DNA of 46,546 nt, from positions 1-46,546 of the forward strand of contig JAWQRO010000247.1 in the NCBI GenBank assembly GCA_033557835.1, written 5' to 3'. Shown here one piece after another: positions 46,097-46,546 of the stretch. The DNA is from Helochares maculicollis (Eukaryota > Arthropoda > Insecta > Coleoptera > Hydrophilidae). A model generated the notes under the pieces. That model made no database searches. It saw nothing but the letters and a program-made list of their open reading frames with translations, and was not told the origin of the DNA. Position numbers and translations under genes: made by a program. Position 1 is the first letter of the stretch; each line of letters begins with the position of its first letter.

Positions 46097-46546
46097 CAGG
46101 GTTGGGCACTCGAAGTGTTACCAATTTTTAACCTTTTGCGCAGCTGTCACAATGGCAGCAGATTTTTATAAACTTGCTATCTGATAGTTCTGAGTATCTT
46201 TTACAAGCCTGCAAAAGGATTTTTCCAAAAGTGAACGCAAAAAAACTTATAAGCGATGGAATTCAAACGTAATAGTGTGATTGCTTTATATTTAGTTGGA
46301 AAATCACTAGCAGCGATTGTTCGTGATCTCAAACACCTCGAAGTGAATAAAATGTTTGTTTATCGCACCATAACTCGTTATAATGATACTGGTAGCATCG
46401 CAAAACGCCATGGAGGTGTTCATCAAAAAACTGCAACGTCATCTGAGATGGTTCGAAAAGTGAAGAAGCGACTTGAGCGAAATCCACGACGAAGTGCCAA
46501 TCAAATGGCTAAAGAACTGAAAATATCCAATCGCAGCATCCGACGC
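46097..46546 (+). mobile_element. 5' part of a Tc1/mariner element, cut by window edge
   Basis: Starts CAGGGTTGGGCACTCGAAG directly after a TA at 46095-46096. This is the typical CAGGG-type inverted-repeat tip at a TA target of the Tc1/mariner superfamily. About 160 bases of leader precede an open transposase frame. The right end lies outside the window, so the boundary is inferred from one side only. Confidence 0.7.
46256..46546 (+). CDS. Tc1/mariner transposase, N-terminal part (open to window edge)
   Basis: ATG at 46256 (context GCG-ATG-G) opens 97 codons with no stop to the end of the window. The protein begins MEFKRNSVIALYLVGKS. It has a first helix-turn-helix (SLAAIVRDLKHLEVNKMFVY, then RTITRYNDTGSI), an Arg/His-rich linker, and a second one (RRSANQMAKELKISNRSIRR). 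This is the bipartite DNA-binding region of Tc1/mariner transposases, which binds the element's inverted repeats; the DDE/D catalytic domain would follow beyond the edge. The linker lacks a clean GRPR motif (it reads RHGGVHQK). The intact frame suggests a relatively young copy. The subfamily cannot be fixed from this part. Confidence 0.85.
   Translation, partial: MEFKRNSVIALYLVGKSLAAIVRDLKHLEVNKMFVYRTITRYNDTGSIAKRHGGVHQKTATSSEMVRKVKKRLERNPRRSANQMAKELKISNRSIRR

Noticed and set aside
1..46546. tRNA, rRNA or viral genes
   Set aside because: I looked for B-box-like words (GGTTCGAATCC type) and viral protein motifs and saw none I could support.

Overview
The window is AT-rich nuclear DNA from an arthropod, almost certainly an insect. 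The evidence is a spliced Shab/Kv2 potassium-channel gene very close to the insect form, GT-AG introns of several kilobases, and scattered decayed Tc1/mariner transposons with no bacterial-style gene packing. I cannot name the order or species from the sequence.

Layout. Bases 1-231 hold the 5' part of a mariner transposase on the minus strand, cut by the window edge. Bases 232-7170 are AT-rich non-coding DNA with one small coding-like exon candidate (3399-3455). A decayed transposase fragment (about 7176-7390) sits beside a nearly full-length but dead DD41D-type element with terminal inverted repeats (7632-8927). Non-coding DNA with a CT microsatellite follows. Next come another decayed transposase (about 17120-17450) and a tandem array of five 338-bp units (17859-19548). 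An intronless gene on the minus strand (23326-25248) encodes a 640-residue, 12-helix protein of the SLC15/POT oligopeptide-transporter fold that lacks several hallmark transport residues. A deleted mariner relic (about 27580-28080) precedes the Shab gene.

Shab (plus strand) is assembled from four coding exons: 28412-29128 (N-terminus and T1 domain), 34518-35364 (S1-S6 pore and proximal C-terminus), 36037-36335 and 41577-41666 (distal C-terminus). Their splice phases match exactly (0, 1, 0), giving 651 codons before the gene runs into its next intron. Two further short terminal-exon candidates (35708-35760 and 43411-43482) would give alternative C-termini. The 5' leader of the T1 exon carries two tiny overlapping upstream ORFs. 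The window ends inside the open 5' part of another Tc1/mariner element (46097-46546).

How they relate: Shab forms the delayed-rectifier K+ channel of neurons and muscle. The transporter-like gene lies antisense in the region 5' of the Shab T1 exon and would be nested in a Shab intron if Shab starts near 3.4 kb, which is unproven. I see no operon-like or multi-gene system. The most novel items are the divergent SLC15-like protein, the alternative Shab tails and the upstream ORFs.
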